From assembly GCF_011369485.1 (NCBI RefSeq), contig NZ_VXCA01000026.1, positions 1 to 64,000 of the forward strand: a stretch of DNA of 64,000 nucleotides, in the 5' to 3' direction. Of this stretch, positions 46,361 through 55,482 are shown in pieces (the first letter of the stretch is position 1; the number at the start of each line of letters is the position of its first letter). Below the pieces are notes generated by a model. The model worked only from the letters and a program-made list of their open reading frames with translations. It searched no databases and had not been told where the DNA came from. The translations under genes and the position numbers were made by a program. This DNA is from Pseudomonas atagonensis. GTDB lineage: Bacteria; Pseudomonadota; Gammaproteobacteria; Pseudomonadales; Pseudomonadaceae.

Positions 46361-47380
46361 ATGTACACCCTGGCCCGTCAGCTGTTGTTCAAACTCTCCC
46401 CGGAAACCTCCCACGATCTGTCGCTGGATCTGATCGGCGCGGGCGGACGTTTGGGCCTCAACGGCTTGCTGTGCAAGGCGCCGGCGAAGAAGCCGGTGAC
46501 CGTCATGGGTCTGGAGTTTCCGAACCCGGTGGGCCTGGCAGCCGGTCTGGACAAGAACGGCGCGGCCATCGACGGCTTCGCGCAACTGGGTTTCGGTTTT
46601 GTCGAAATCGGCACCGTGACCCCGCGTCCGCAGCCGGGTAACCCGAAACCACGGATCTTCCGCCTGCCGGAAGCCGAGGCGATCATCAACCGCATGGGCT
46701 TCAACAACCTCGGCGTGGATAACCTGCTCGCGCGGGTGGCAGCGGCCAAGTACACCGGCGTGCTGGGCATCAACATCGGCAAGAACTTTGACACCCCGGT
46801 CGAGCGTGCGGTGGACGATTACCTGATCTGTCTGGACAAGGTCTACGCCCACGCCAGCTATGTGACGGTCAACGTCAGCTCGCCGAACACCCCGGGTCTG
46901 CGCAGCCTGCAATTCGGCGATTCGCTCAAGCAACTGCTGGCCGATCTGGCGACGCGCCGCGCCGAACTGGCGTTGCGTCACGGCAAACATGTGCCGTTGG
47001 CGATCAAGATCGCGCCGGACATGACCGATGAAGAGACTGCGCAGGTCGCTCAGGCGTTGATCGAAACCGGCATGGACGCGGTCATCGCGACCAACACGAC
47101 CCTGAGCCGTGTCGGCGTTGAAGGCATGGAGCATGGCGACGAGGCGGGCGGTCTGTCGGGCGCGCCAGTGCGCGAGAAGAGCACGAACACAGTGAAAGTG
47201 CTGGCGGGTGAGCTGGGCGGGCGACTGCCGATCATCGCGGCGGGCGGCATTACTGAAGGCAAGCACGCGGCTGAAAAAATCCTCGCCGGTGCGAGTCTGG
47301 TGCAGATCTACTCTGGCTTCATCTATAAAGGTCCGGCGCTGATCCGCGAATCGGTAGACGCGATCGCCGCGCTGCGCTGA
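46361..47380 (+). CDS. pyrD: Dihydroorotate dehydrogenase (quinone), class 2
   Basis: A 339-residue membrane-associated flavoenzyme that oxidises dihydroorotate to orotate in pyrimidine synthesis, passing electrons to quinone. The N-terminal helix MYTLARQLLFKLSPETSHD marks class 2. NPVGLAAGLDKNG binds FMN and NVSSPNTPGLR carries the catalytic Ser. ATG 46361 is the conserved start. The gene is monocistronic and is followed by a REP-type repeat and the rmf terminator. Confidence 0.96.
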   Translation: MYTLARQLLFKLSPETSHDLSLDLIGAGGRLGLNGLLCKAPAKKPVTVMGLEFPNPVGLAAGLDKNGAAIDGFAQLGFGFVEIGTVTPRPQPGNPKPRIFRLPEAEAIINRMGFNNLGVDNLLARVAAAKYTGVLGINIGKNFDTPVERAVDDYLICLDKVYAHASYVTVNVSSPNTPGLRSLQFGDSLKQLLADLATRRAELALRHGKHVPLAIKIAPDMTDEETAQVAQALIETGMDAVIATNTTLSRVGVEGMEHGDEAGGLSGAPVREKSTNTVKVLAGELGGRLPIIAAGGITEGKHAAEKILAGASLVQIYSGFIYKGPALIRESVDAIAALR

Positions 47381-47410
47381 GGCTTGCCGAGGTCTTGTTG
47401 TGAGGGGCTT

Positions 47411-47543
47411 TGTGGCGAGGGGATTTATCCCCGTTCGGCTGCGCAGCAGTCGTGAAGTCATAACCTTCAATTGACCTGACACACCGAGGCGGATGGTTTT
47501 GGGGCTGCTTCGCTGCCCAACGGGGATGAATCCCCTCGCCACA
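47411..47543. repeat. REP-type long inverted repeat
   Basis: TGTGGCGAGGGGATTTATCC at the left is inverted as GGGATGAATCCCCTCGCCAC at the right, with inner pairs around GCTGC. It fills the gap between pyrD and the rmf terminator; nothing else is seen in this 337-bp stretch. Confidence 0.85.
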
Positions 47544-47607
47544 GGATCCAGTGATTTCTGAAATCCAGTCATCACAATAATCTGCATGCTCCGGTATTTT
47601 CAGACAT

Positions 47608-47633
47608 AAAAAAGGGCTCCTCGAAGGAGCCCC
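47608..47633 (-). terminator. Intrinsic terminator of rmf
   Basis: On the minus strand, GGGCTCC and GGAGCCC form a 7-bp stem around a 5-base loop, followed by six T. It lies about 85 bp past the rmf stop. Confidence 0.85.
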
Positions 47634-47717
47634 TGGGCCGCAGCCCGCCGTCCGGGAAGGACGTGCATGGTAAGTCGTTACAAATTCAGATTGTCGTGTC
47701 GGAATAAATGCCCTGTG

Positions 47718-47933
47718 TCAGCCGACGGCGTGAAGTTCGTTGAGTCTGTGGATTCCCGCAGTGCCGGTCATACCGTCCCAGTTGTCGCCGCGTCCTTCGC
47801 GCCAGCCGTTAATCCAGGCTTGGCGTACCGACGGTAGAGTAAATGGGCAAAGCTCACGGGATTTGCCACCAACGCCATATTGATATCCGCGCAAAAATGC
47901 TCTTTCCAACGGATCACGCTTAAGTCTTCTCAT
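47718..47933 (-). CDS. rmf: Ribosome modulation factor
   Basis: A 71-residue basic protein that dimerises 70S ribosomes into inactive 100S particles in stationary phase. MRRLKRDPLERAFLRGYQYG and WINGWREGRGDNWDGMTG are the family core; it is slightly longer than the 55-residue E. coli protein. GAGGG lies eleven bases before ATG 47933. Upstream is a leader with four consecutive hairpins, matching the described Pseudomonas rmf RNA motif. Confidence 0.95.
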   Translation of the reverse strand: MRRLKRDPLERAFLRGYQYGVGGKSRELCPFTLPSVRQAWINGWREGRGDNWDGMTGTAGIHRLNELHAVG

Positions 47934-47972
47934 AGGGTGTTTCCCTCACTTGTTGACTGTTTGTGTCGCGTT

Positions 47973-48065
47973 GACCTCAACCGAGGTCTGGCAGAAAAAC
48001 TCTGCCGTGGGGCGGCTCGCTGCCGGCGTGGCGAGCCAAGGTGTTGACGCCGTTGCGACGTCAAC
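47973..48065 (-). ncRNA. rmf RNA motif: structured 5' leader of rmf
   Basis: On the minus strand four hairpins follow each other: GTTGACG/CGTCAAC (48065-48043), GGCTCGC/GCGAGCC (48037-48014), GGCAGA/TCTGCC (48006-47990) and GACCTC/GAGGTC with loop GGTT (47988-47973). All stems are perfect. A conserved RNA motif upstream of rmf in Pseudomonas has been described; I match it by position and hairpin number, not by alignment. A short open frame across it is judged spurious. Confidence 0.75.
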
Positions 48066-48192
48066 CTGTGTTCAGTTCTAACCAATGAGTCACAGCGATG
48101 GAATGATCGTTTTGTCATAAGGACGTAACGAAAAGCGTGCTAAGGCGATAAGTAACTGCGTATTTATTGAGTGTTTATTGAGCAAACCCCGG

Positions 48193-48464
48193 TATGATCG
48201 GCCCCGCGCTGAATGATGGGCTTAATTCTTTAGTGAGAATGACCCACGTTTAGGGTCAGGTACTATTCGACGAAGGGTCGCTTTAAGTCTTTTTGTTGCA
48301 CCAACTATTTTCTCTGTCCTTGCATCTAAGCTCTTTTAACCCGAGCAGCGGGGATGGAATGGCACACCTTCGTGCCACGCGGGCGTTCTTTTAGAAAAGC
48401 GCCTGATTGAAAACCGGATCGGCAATGCGTTGCCGATTCACTAGCCAAAGGCTCTGGAAATACC
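48193..48464 (+). promoter_or_regulatory. Promoter and long structured leader of rlmL
   Basis: TATGAT at 48193-48198 is a likely -10 box, which would give a leader of about 260 bases. Near the gene three hairpins occur: TGGCAC/GTGCCA, a stem from GGCG-TTTT with AAAA-CGCC, and the perfect ATCGGCAA/TTGCCGAT with loop TGCG (48418-48437). No coding sequence is convincing here. Confidence 0.5.
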
Positions 48465-50735
48465 ATGTCCGACCGTTTCGAACTCTTCCTCACTTGCCCC
48501 AAAGGCCTTGAAGGCCTGCTCATCGAGGAAGCCGTCGGGCTTGGCCTTGAAGAAGCGCGCGAGCACACCTCCGCCGTGCGTGGCATGGCCACTATGGAAA
48601 CCGCTTATCGCCTGTGCCTCTGGTCGCGTCTGGCCAACCGGGTATTGCTGGTGCTCAAGCGTTTCCCTATGAAGGACGCCGAAGACCTGTACCACGGCGT
48701 GCTCGACGTCGAGTGGCAGGATCACATGCTCAGCGATGGCACCCTGGCCGTCGAATTCAGTGGCCACGGCTCGGGCATCGACAACACTCACTTCGGCGCG
48801 CTGAAAGTCAAAGACGCCATCGTCGACAAACTGCGCACCCCGCAGGGCGACCGCCCAAGCATCGACAAGCTGAACCCTGATCTGCGTATTCATCTGCGCC
48901 TGGATCGCGGCGAAGCGATTCTCTCGCTCGACCTCTCCGGCCACAGCCTGCACCAGCGCGGCTATCGCCTGCAGCAGGGCGCGGCACCGTTGAAGGAAAA
49001 TCTTGCGGCGGCAATCCTGATCCGTTCCGGCTGGCCGCGCATTGCCGCCGAAGGTGGCGCGCTGGCTGACCCGATGTGCGGTGTCGGTACGTTCCTCGTC
49101 GAGGCCGGCATGATCGCCGCCGACATGGCGCCTAACCTGCGTCGCGAGCAGTGGGGTTTCACGGCGTGGCTGGGCCACGTGCCGGCGCTGTGGAAAAAAC
49201 TGCACGAAGAAGCTTCCCAGCGCGCCGCTGCCGGTCTGGCCAAGCCGCCGCTGTGGATTCGCGGTTACGAAGCCGACCCTCGTCTGATTCAGCCCGGTCG
49301 CAACAACGTTGAACGTGCCGGCCTGAGCGAGTGGATCAAGATCTACCAAGGTGAAGTGGCGACGTTCGAGCCGCGCCCGGATCAGAATCAGAAAGGTCTG
49401 GTGATCTGCAACCCGCCGTACGGCGAGCGTCTCGGTGACGAAGCCAGCCTGTTGTACCTCTACCAGAATCTCGGCGAGCGCCTGCGTCAGGCCTGCCTGA
49501 ACTGGGAAGCGGCGGTGTTCACCGGCGCACCGGATCTGGGCAAGCGCATGGGTATTCGCAGCCACAAACAGTATTCGTTCTGGAACGGCGCGCTGCCGTG
49601 CAAGCTGCTGCTGATCAAGGTGCTGCCGGATCAGTTCGTCACCGGCGAGCGTCGTACCCCGGAGCAACGTCAGGCGGAACGTGAGCAAGCCGCTTACGAT
49701 CAGACCCCGGACGAGCCGCAAGAGCGCAAGTTCAACAAGAACGGCAACCCGATCAAGCCGACGCCAGCCCCGGCGCCGGTAATCGAGCAGCCGCGCCTGA
49801 GCGAAGGCGGGCAGATGTTTGCCAATCGCCTGCAAAAGAACCTCAAGGCCATGGGCAAGTGGGTCAAGCGCGAAGGCATCGATTGCTACCGCGTCTACGA
49901 CGCCGACATGCCTGAGTACGCGATGGCCATCGACCTGTATCACGACTGGGTGCATGTCCAGGAATACGCCGCGCCGAAGTCCATCGACCCGGAAAAAGCC
50001 TCGGCGCGCATGTTTGACGCACTGGCGGCGATTCCGCAGGCGTTGAACGTCGACAAGAGCCGTGTGGTGGTCAAGCGCCGCGAGCGGCAGAGCGGCACCA
50101 AGCAATACGAGCGTCAGGCCGCGCAGGGCAAGTTCAACGAAGTCAGCGAAGGTGGCGTGAAGCTGCTGGTCAACCTCACCGACTACCTCGACACCGGGCT
50201 GTTCCTCGACCACCGGCCGATGCGCATGCGCATTCAGAAAGAGGCCGCCGGCAAGCGTTTCCTCAATCTGTTCTGCTATACCGCGACTGCCAGCGTGCAC
50301 GCGGCCAAGGGCGGCGCGCGTAGTACCACCAGCGTCGACCTGTCGAAAACCTACCTCGACTGGGCGCGCCGCAACCTGTCGCTGAACGGCTTCTCCGACA
50401 AGAACCGTCTGGAGCAGGGCGATGTGATGGCCTGGCTGGAAAGCAGCCGTGACGAGTACGACCTGATCTTCATCGACCCGCCGACCTTCTCCAACTCCAA
50501 GCGCATGGAAGGCATCTTCGACGTGCAGCGTGATCAGGTACAGTTGATCGACCTGGCCATGGCCCGCCTGGCACCGGGGGGCGTGCTGTACTTCTCCAAC
50601 AACTTCCGCAAGTTCCAGTTGGAAGAAAACCTCGCCGAGCGTTACGCGGTCGAGGAGATCAGCGCGCAGACCATTGATCCGGATTTCGCCCGCAACACCA
50701 AGATTCACCGCGCCTGGAAAATCACGGCTCGTTGA
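48465..50735 (+). CDS. rlmL: 23S rRNA methyltransferase RlmKL (m2G2445 / m7G2069)
   Basis: A 756-residue two-domain methyltransferase. The N-terminal half (RlmL: THUMP region, ADPMCGVGTFLVEAGM, VICNPPYGERLG) makes m2G2445. The C-terminal half (RlmK: FLNLFCYTATASVHAA, IFIDPPTFSNSKRM) makes m7G2069 in 23S rRNA. A charged linker of about 50 residues after residue 400 (PEQRQAEREQAAYD) joins them. The start ATG 48465 gives MSDRFELFLTCPKGLEGLL, the usual N-terminus. Confidence 0.95.
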   Translation: MSDRFELFLTCPKGLEGLLIEEAVGLGLEEAREHTSAVRGMATMETAYRLCLWSRLANRVLLVLKRFPMKDAEDLYHGVLDVEWQDHMLSDGTLAVEFSGHGSGIDNTHFGALKVKDAIVDKLRTPQGDRPSIDKLNPDLRIHLRLDRGEAILSLDLSGHSLHQRGYRLQQGAAPLKENLAAAILIRSGWPRIAAEGGALADPMCGVGTFLVEAGMIAADMAPNLRREQWGFTAWLGHVPALWKKLHEEASQRAAAGLAKPPLWIRGYEADPRLIQPGRNNVERAGLSEWIKIYQGEVATFEPRPDQNQKGLVICNPPYGERLGDEASLLYLYQNLGERLRQACLNWEAAVFTGAPDLGKRMGIRSHKQYSFWNGALPCKLLLIKVLPDQFVTGERRTPEQRQAEREQAAYDQTPDEPQERKFNKNGNPIKPTPAPAPVIEQPRLSEGGQMFANRLQKNLKAMGKWVKREGIDCYRVYDADMPEYAMAIDLYHDWVHVQEYAAPKSIDPEKASARMFDALAAIPQALNVDKSRVVVKRRERQSGTKQYERQAAQGKFNEVSEGGVKLLVNLTDYLDTGLFLDHRPMRMRIQKEAAGKRFLNLFCYTATASVHAAKGGARSTTSVDLSKTYLDWARRNLSLNGFSDKNRLEQGDVMAWLESSRDEYDLIFIDPPTFSNSKRMEGIFDVQRDQVQLIDLAMARLAPGGVLYFSNNFRKFQLEENLAERYAVEEISAQTIDPDFARNTKIHRAWKITAR

Positions 50736-50746
50736 CACTTGCCCGG

Positions 50747-50791
50747 ACTGGATCCACAGAGCCTTGATTTTTAAAGGCTCTTGGATCCAGT
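50747..50791. repeat. Long palindrome after rlmL
   Basis: ACTGGATCC plus AGAGCCTT is mirrored as AAGGCTCT plus GGATCCAGT around an 8-base AT-rich loop, 17 paired bases with small mismatches. There is no T-tract beyond it. A second small hairpin (TAGCCA/TGGCTA) follows. Confidence 0.6.
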
Positions 50792-50879
50792 CAGTGCTAG
50801 CCAAATTAATGGCTAATAGCTATAACTCACTCATGGCCAATGGGGCTTCCCCGGAACACTGGCGTAGTGAGTTGCCCTT

Positions 50880-53261
50880 ATGTCGTTGCACCCCGTGCGC
50901 CCAAAGATCCTGGGTTTCATCAGCGAAGAAGTCTCGGCCTGGCTGGTCGCGATGCTAGTATTGCTCGCCGGCGGGATTCTCACGGGGCTGCTCGCCTGGG
51001 CCACTTTCAATCAATTCGAGCAACAACTGCGTCAGCGCTTTCAACTGCTGGCCAACGAACGTTACAGCCGCATCGAAGAACGTTTTCAGGATCAGGAGCA
51101 ACGTCTTGATGGCCTGCGACGGTTCTTCGCCAATTCCGAATCCGTGTCCCGCGCCGAATTCGACGGTTACACCCAACCCCTCTTGCTGCGTACCCAGGCC
51201 TATTCCTTTGCGATGCGGGTCAATGGTGCCGAGCGCGCCGCGTTCGAGCAGCACGTGCGTGACGAAGGCCTCGGCACGTTTACCATCCGTGAGCTGAATC
51301 CGCAGGGTGAGCTGCAACTGGCCGGTGTGCGCGACGAATACGTGCCGGTGCTGTTCAGCCAGACACAAAGTCGCCTGGGCTCGCCGCTGGGCTACGACTT
51401 GCTGGCCCAGCCGCTGCGCCGCGATACCCTGCAACGCGCCGAAAAGCTGGGCAGTCTGGCGGTGTCGCAGCCGATGCATCTGGTCAGCATCGAGCCGTCG
51501 TATGCGCGGGGCGTGCTGCTGGTGGCGCCGGTCAGCCGCGCCGGTGAGCGCAAGCCGTTCGGTTACGTGATGGCGGTGATCAGCATGCGTCAGTTGCTGG
51601 CCGACGGTTTGCCGGATGCGTTCCATGACTATCTGTCGGTGCGCATTCTCGATCTGTCGACCAATGACCAGCACGAAGTGTTGTTCGAATCGACCAATGA
51701 ACCGGCCGCCAGCGATCTGTCGGCCACGCGTCTGGTGCGCATGGCCGATCACGACTATCAGGTAGACATCCTGCCGAGCGAGGCCTTTTTGCAAGCCAAT
51801 CACTCGTCGGTCGGCAGCGTGATCATTCTGGGTGGCTTGCTCAGTTTGCTGCTCAGCGCCTTGCTGTATGTGCTGGTCAGTCAGCGTCAGCGCGCCTTGC
51901 GCATGGTTGAAGTGCGCACCCAGGAGTTGCACGCCCGCGAGCAGGAGTTGCGCGGCACCCATGGTCAGTTACGCGGCATCCTCAATGCCGCGACGCAGGT
52001 GGCAATCATCGCCACCGACTTGCGCGGGGTGATCAATACGTTCAACCCCGGCGCTGAGCAGATGCTCGGTTATCAAGGCGCCGACGTGATCGGCCACATG
52101 ACCCTGGAAAACCTGCATTTACCCCGCGAGCTGGTTGCCCGGGCGACGCAATTGAGTGCGCGTTACGGCAAGACCATCCCGACCTGTCAGGCGATGCTGG
52201 TCGAGGGCGGCGAAGTCGGCGGCCACGAGGCGCGCGAATGGACGCTGGTGCGCAGCGACGGCAGCCATTTACCGGTGAACATGCTGGCCACGCCGGTTCT
52301 CGATGAGCAGGGCCTGTGGGTCGGGCACCTGGTGATCTGCATCGACATCACCGAACGCAAGCGGGTGCACGAAGTGCTGGCGGCGCGGGACGTCTTGCTG
52401 AAGAAGCTCAGCGCACACGTGCCCGGCGGCATCTATCAATTCAAGATGGAATTCGACGGGCGCTTCAGCGTGATCTACGCCAGCGACGGTATCCGCGAGA
52501 TTTACGAGCTGGAGCCGGATGTGCTGCTGCTCAACGCCGAAGCGATCTTCACCCGCATCCATCCGCAGGACATCACCCGCGTGCGCACGTCGATCCGCGC
52601 CTCGGCGGACAACCTCAGCCCGTGGCGCGAGGAGTATCGCGTGCAATTGCCCGAGCGCGGCTTGCGCTGGGTGCGCGGCGAGGCGACCCCGGAGGAGCTG
52701 CCGGGTGGTGGCGTGCTGTGGCATGGCTACATTTCGGACATCTCCGATCTGAAGCGGGTCGAGGAAGAGTTGCGCGCACTGTCCGTGACCGATTCGCTGA
52801 CCGGTATTCACAATCGCCGCTATTTCCAGGAGCGCCTGACCACCGAAATGGCCCGGGTCGAGCGCGGTGGCGGCGAACTGTCAGTGATCATGCTCGACAT
52901 CGATCACTTCAAACGCATCAACGACCAGTACGGCCATGCCGTGGGCGACCGCGTGCTGCAAGCGGTGTGCGAGCGCATTGGTCATCGCCTGCGGCGTACG
53001 GATGTGTTCTGTCGGTTGGGCGGCGAGGAGTTCATGGTGCTGTGCCCGGACATCGACGGCGAACACGCCTACATGCTGGCGGTGGAATTGTGGCAGGGCT
53101 TGCGCAGCGCGCCGGTGGATGTAGTCGGCGTGGTCACCGCGAGTTTCGGCATCGCCAGTTGGCGGCCGGGGGAGGGCGCTGATTCGCTGCTGCTACGCGC
53201 GGATTCGGGGGTTTATGCGGCGAAGCAGAGCGGACGGGATCGGGTTGAGCAGATGAGCTAA
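50880..53261 (+). CDS. Diguanylate cyclase with CHASE, PAS and GGDEF domains
   Basis: A 793-residue inner-membrane signalling protein. A TM segment at about 20-42 and another at about 315-337 enclose a periplasmic CHASE domain (85-290; TQAYSFAMRVNGAERAAFE). Two PAS domains follow (about 365-500 and 505-625). The C-terminal GGDEF domain reads RLGGEEF, an active form, with the inhibitory-site motif RRTD five residues before it. It should make cyclic-di-GMP in response to an external ligand. No EAL domain is present. It is transcribed alone between rlmL and convergent dacB. Confidence 0.92.
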   Translation: MSLHPVRPKILGFISEEVSAWLVAMLVLLAGGILTGLLAWATFNQFEQQLRQRFQLLANERYSRIEERFQDQEQRLDGLRRFFANSESVSRAEFDGYTQPLLLRTQAYSFAMRVNGAERAAFEQHVRDEGLGTFTIRELNPQGELQLAGVRDEYVPVLFSQTQSRLGSPLGYDLLAQPLRRDTLQRAEKLGSLAVSQPMHLVSIEPSYARGVLLVAPVSRAGERKPFGYVMAVISMRQLLADGLPDAFHDYLSVRILDLSTNDQHEVLFESTNEPAASDLSATRLVRMADHDYQVDILPSEAFLQANHSSVGSVIILGGLLSLLLSALLYVLVSQRQRALRMVEVRTQELHAREQELRGTHGQLRGILNAATQVAIIATDLRGVINTFNPGAEQMLGYQGADVIGHMTLENLHLPRELVARATQLSARYGKTIPTCQAMLVEGGEVGGHEAREWTLVRSDGSHLPVNMLATPVLDEQGLWVGHLVICIDITERKRVHEVLAARDVLLKKLSAHVPGGIYQFKMEFDGRFSVIYASDGIREIYELEPDVLLLNAEAIFTRIHPQDITRVRTSIRASADNLSPWREEYRVQLPERGLRWVRGEATPEELPGGGVLWHGYISDISDLKRVEEELRALSVTDSLTGIHNRRYFQERLTTEMARVERGGGELSVIMLDIDHFKRINDQYGHAVGDRVLQAVCERIGHRLRRTDVFCRLGGEEFMVLCPDIDGEHAYMLAVELWQGLRSAPVDVVGVVTASFGIASWRPGEGADSLLLRADSGVYAAKQSGRDRVEQMS

Positions 53262-53278
53262 GCCGTGACGCCAAGCTT

Positions 53279-53367
53279 TGTGGGGGCGGGCTTGCTCGCG
53301 AAAGCGTTGGTTCAGTCAATATTTCGGTGACTGACACTCCGCCTTCGCGAGCAAGCCCGCTCCCACA
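53279..53367. repeat. REP-type inverted repeat pair
   Basis: GGGGCGGGCTTGCTCGCGAA is inverted as TTCGCGAGCAAGCCCGCTCC. It lies between the 3' ends of the cyclase gene and dacB. Confidence 0.88.
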
Positions 53368-53383
53368 TTTGGATCTGTGGTGG

Positions 53384-54844
53384 TTACAGGACCGAAGCCG
53401 TCTGCGGCGTCCGTGGCTGCTTGTAGAGATCCAGCAGCAACTGATCGAGCACCGACGACGCGCCAAACGGTGCTTTGTCGTTGAGGATCGCCACCACCGC
53501 CCAGGTGTTGCCATTGACGTCGCGGCTGAAGCCGGCAATCGCGCGCACGGTGTTCAGGGTGCCGGTCTTGACGTGGGCTTCGCCGCGCACCGCCGTGGTC
53601 TTCAGGCGTTTGCGCATGGTGCCGTCGGTGCCGGCAATCGGCAGCGAGCTGATGTATTCGGCGGCGTACGGACTGTGCCAGGCGGCTTGCAGCATGGCCG
53701 CCATCTCGCGGGCGCTGACCCGTTCGGCGCGGGAGAGGCCAGAGCCGTTCTCCATCACCAGGTGCGGGGCGGTAATGCCTTTCTTCGCCAGCCACTGACG
53801 CACCACGCGTTGCCCGGCCTTGGCGTCGTCGCCGTCAGCCTCGTTGCGGAACTTCTGCCCAAGGCTGAGGAACAGTTGCTGAGCCATGGTGTTGTTACTG
53901 TATTTGTTGATGTCGCGGATGATTTCCGCCAGATCCGGCGAGTAGGCGCGAGCGAGCAGTTTGGCGTTGCCCGGGGTCGACGCGAGGCGATCCTTGCCCT
54001 GAATGCTGCCACCCAGTTCTTTCCAGATCGCGCGAACGGCGCCGGCGGTGTAGGTCGCGTGGTCGAGCAGCGACAGGTAAGTCTGCGAGCTGCAACCTTC
54101 GCCCAACTGGCCGGCGACGGTCACGGTCACGCTGCCATCGGCCTGCGGCACCGGGTTGTAGCGTACGCCGCCGGTGCACTGCTTGGAGGGCAGGGCTTTA
54201 ACGGTGTTTTCGATGCGGATGCTGGCAATCGGCGGTTCCACCGAGATCAACACCCGGCCACCGTCATTGCGCGCCACAAAACGCAGAGCCTTGAGATTGA
54301 CCAGCAGGGCGTCGGGTTTGACCAGGAACGGCTTGTTCTCGTCATTGCCGTCATCGTTGAATTCCGGCAATTGCGGTTGCACGAAGAAATTGCGGTCAAG
54401 GATCAGGTCGCCAGTGACCTGAGTGACGCCGTTGGCGCGCAGGTCACGCATCAGTAGCCAGAGTTTTTCCATGTTCAGCTTCGGATCGCCGCCACCCTTG
54501 AGGTAGAGGTTGCCGTTGAGGATGCCGCCGTTCAGGTCGCCATCGGTGTAGAACTCGGTCTTCCACTGATGATTGGGGCCGAGCATTTCCAGCGCCGCGT
54601 AGGTGGTGACCAGCTTCATGGTCGAGGCCGGGTTGACCGACACGTCGGCGTTATACACGGTCGGCGTGCCCGGGCCGTCGAGCGGCACCATCACCAGCGA
54701 CAGGGCAGTGGGCTGCAGCTTGCTGGCCTTCAGGGCTTTTTCGACGTTGGGGGTCAGGGACGTATTGATGGGGGCAGCAGAAACAGGCAGGGCCAGAGGC
54801 AGAAGAAGGCCGGCGAGAAACAGTGGACGCAACGATTTGATCAT
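53384..54844 (-). CDS. dacB: D-alanyl-D-alanine carboxypeptidase/endopeptidase (PBP4 type)
   Basis: A 486-residue periplasmic penicillin-binding protein of the PBP4 class. The signal peptide ends near residue 24 (LLPLALPVSAA). STMK (Ser74, Lys77), YSNN and HVKTGTLN are the three active-site motifs, and the long insertion between the first two is typical of class C. ATG 54844 was chosen because the signal peptide begins there; the open frame above has no such feature. It trims peptidoglycan peptides and in Pseudomonas its loss can raise AmpC expression. Confidence 0.93.
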   Translation of the reverse strand: MIKSLRPLFLAGLLLPLALPVSAAPINTSLTPNVEKALKASKLQPTALSLVMVPLDGPGTPTVYNADVSVNPASTMKLVTTYAALEMLGPNHQWKTEFYTDGDLNGGILNGNLYLKGGGDPKLNMEKLWLLMRDLRANGVTQVTGDLILDRNFFVQPQLPEFNDDGNDENKPFLVKPDALLVNLKALRFVARNDGGRVLISVEPPIASIRIENTVKALPSKQCTGGVRYNPVPQADGSVTVTVAGQLGEGCSSQTYLSLLDHATYTAGAVRAIWKELGGSIQGKDRLASTPGNAKLLARAYSPDLAEIIRDINKYSNNTMAQQLFLSLGQKFRNEADGDDAKAGQRVVRQWLAKKGITAPHLVMENGSGLSRAERVSAREMAAMLQAAWHSPYAAEYISSLPIAGTDGTMRKRLKTTAVRGEAHVKTGTLNTVRAIAGFSRDVNGNTWAVVAILNDKAPFGASSVLDQLLLDLYKQPRTPQTASVL

Positions 54845-55078
54845 AAGAAATAAAACCCTACAGCCGAGGGGGAAAAAGGCGAGGACATGGATGAAAAAGT
54901 CCTCAGTGGTCACGAAAGTGTCGGCATTATGCCCCAAGGTGTAACAGCTTGTGCCTTTCGCAAGGGTGCCAATTCGTTATTTTTTTACGGGCGGTCGCAC
55001 GCTCGTCCCGGATAGGCGGGCAATCGCCGCCTTAAACTGGTAAAGTGCCGGCCGTTATTACTTAAGAGGATTGTTCCA

Positions 55079-55423
55079 ATGGCGACTAACCGTTCCCAGC
55101 GTCTGCGCAAAAAACTGTGCGTCGATGAATTTCAAGAGCTGGGTTTCGAACTGAACCTGGGCTTCAAAGAAGACCTGTCCGAAGAAGCCATTGACGCTTT
55201 CCTCGAAGCATTCATCAAAGAAGCCATGGAAGCCAATGGTCTGGGCTATGTCGGCGGCGACGACTTCGGTCTGGTTTGCCTGCAGAAGCGTGGCTCGGTT
55301 TCCGAAGAGCAGCGCGCTGCCGTTGAAGCCTGGCTGAAAACCCGCTCCGAGCTGACCAGCACTGAAATCAGCCCGCTGCTGGACGTTTGGTATCCGGAAA
55401 AGCCGATCAACGCGGCTAAGTGA
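55079..55423 (+). CDS. yggL: YggL-family 50S ribosome-binding protein
   Basis: A 114-residue DUF469/YggL protein. MATNRSQRLRKKLCVDEFQE and LGYVGGDDFGLVC are the family core. Homologues associate with the 50S ribosomal subunit; the exact role is unclear. Strong codon bias and its own terminator suggest good expression. Confidence 0.9.
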   Translation: MATNRSQRLRKKLCVDEFQELGFELNLGFKEDLSEEAIDAFLEAFIKEAMEANGLGYVGGDDFGLVCLQKRGSVSEEQRAAVEAWLKTRSELTSTEISPLLDVWYPEKPINAAK

Positions 55424-55429
55424 TACTGA

Positions 55430-55462
55430 AAAAAACGGCGACCTGAGGGTCGCCGTTTTTTT
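55430..55462. terminator. Bidirectional terminator between yggL and benE-like gene
   Basis: A 14-bp perfect stem (AACGGCGACC with GGTCGCCGTT, extended by A and T tracts) with loop TGAG. It serves both convergent genes. Confidence 0.92.
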
Positions 55463-55482
55463 ATGTCCGGATTTTGCCTTGA

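Noticed and set aside
47930..48118. A 62-codon frame upstream of rmf
   Set aside because: It covers the four-hairpin leader, is Arg/Ser-rich and low in complexity, and ends inside the rmf start. RNA structure explains the region better.
48359..48376. TGGCAC/GTGCCA hairpin with a six-base loop as a third ANTAR target
   Set aside because: The loop ACCTTC has T at position 4, there is no second hexaloop hairpin and no terminator follows.
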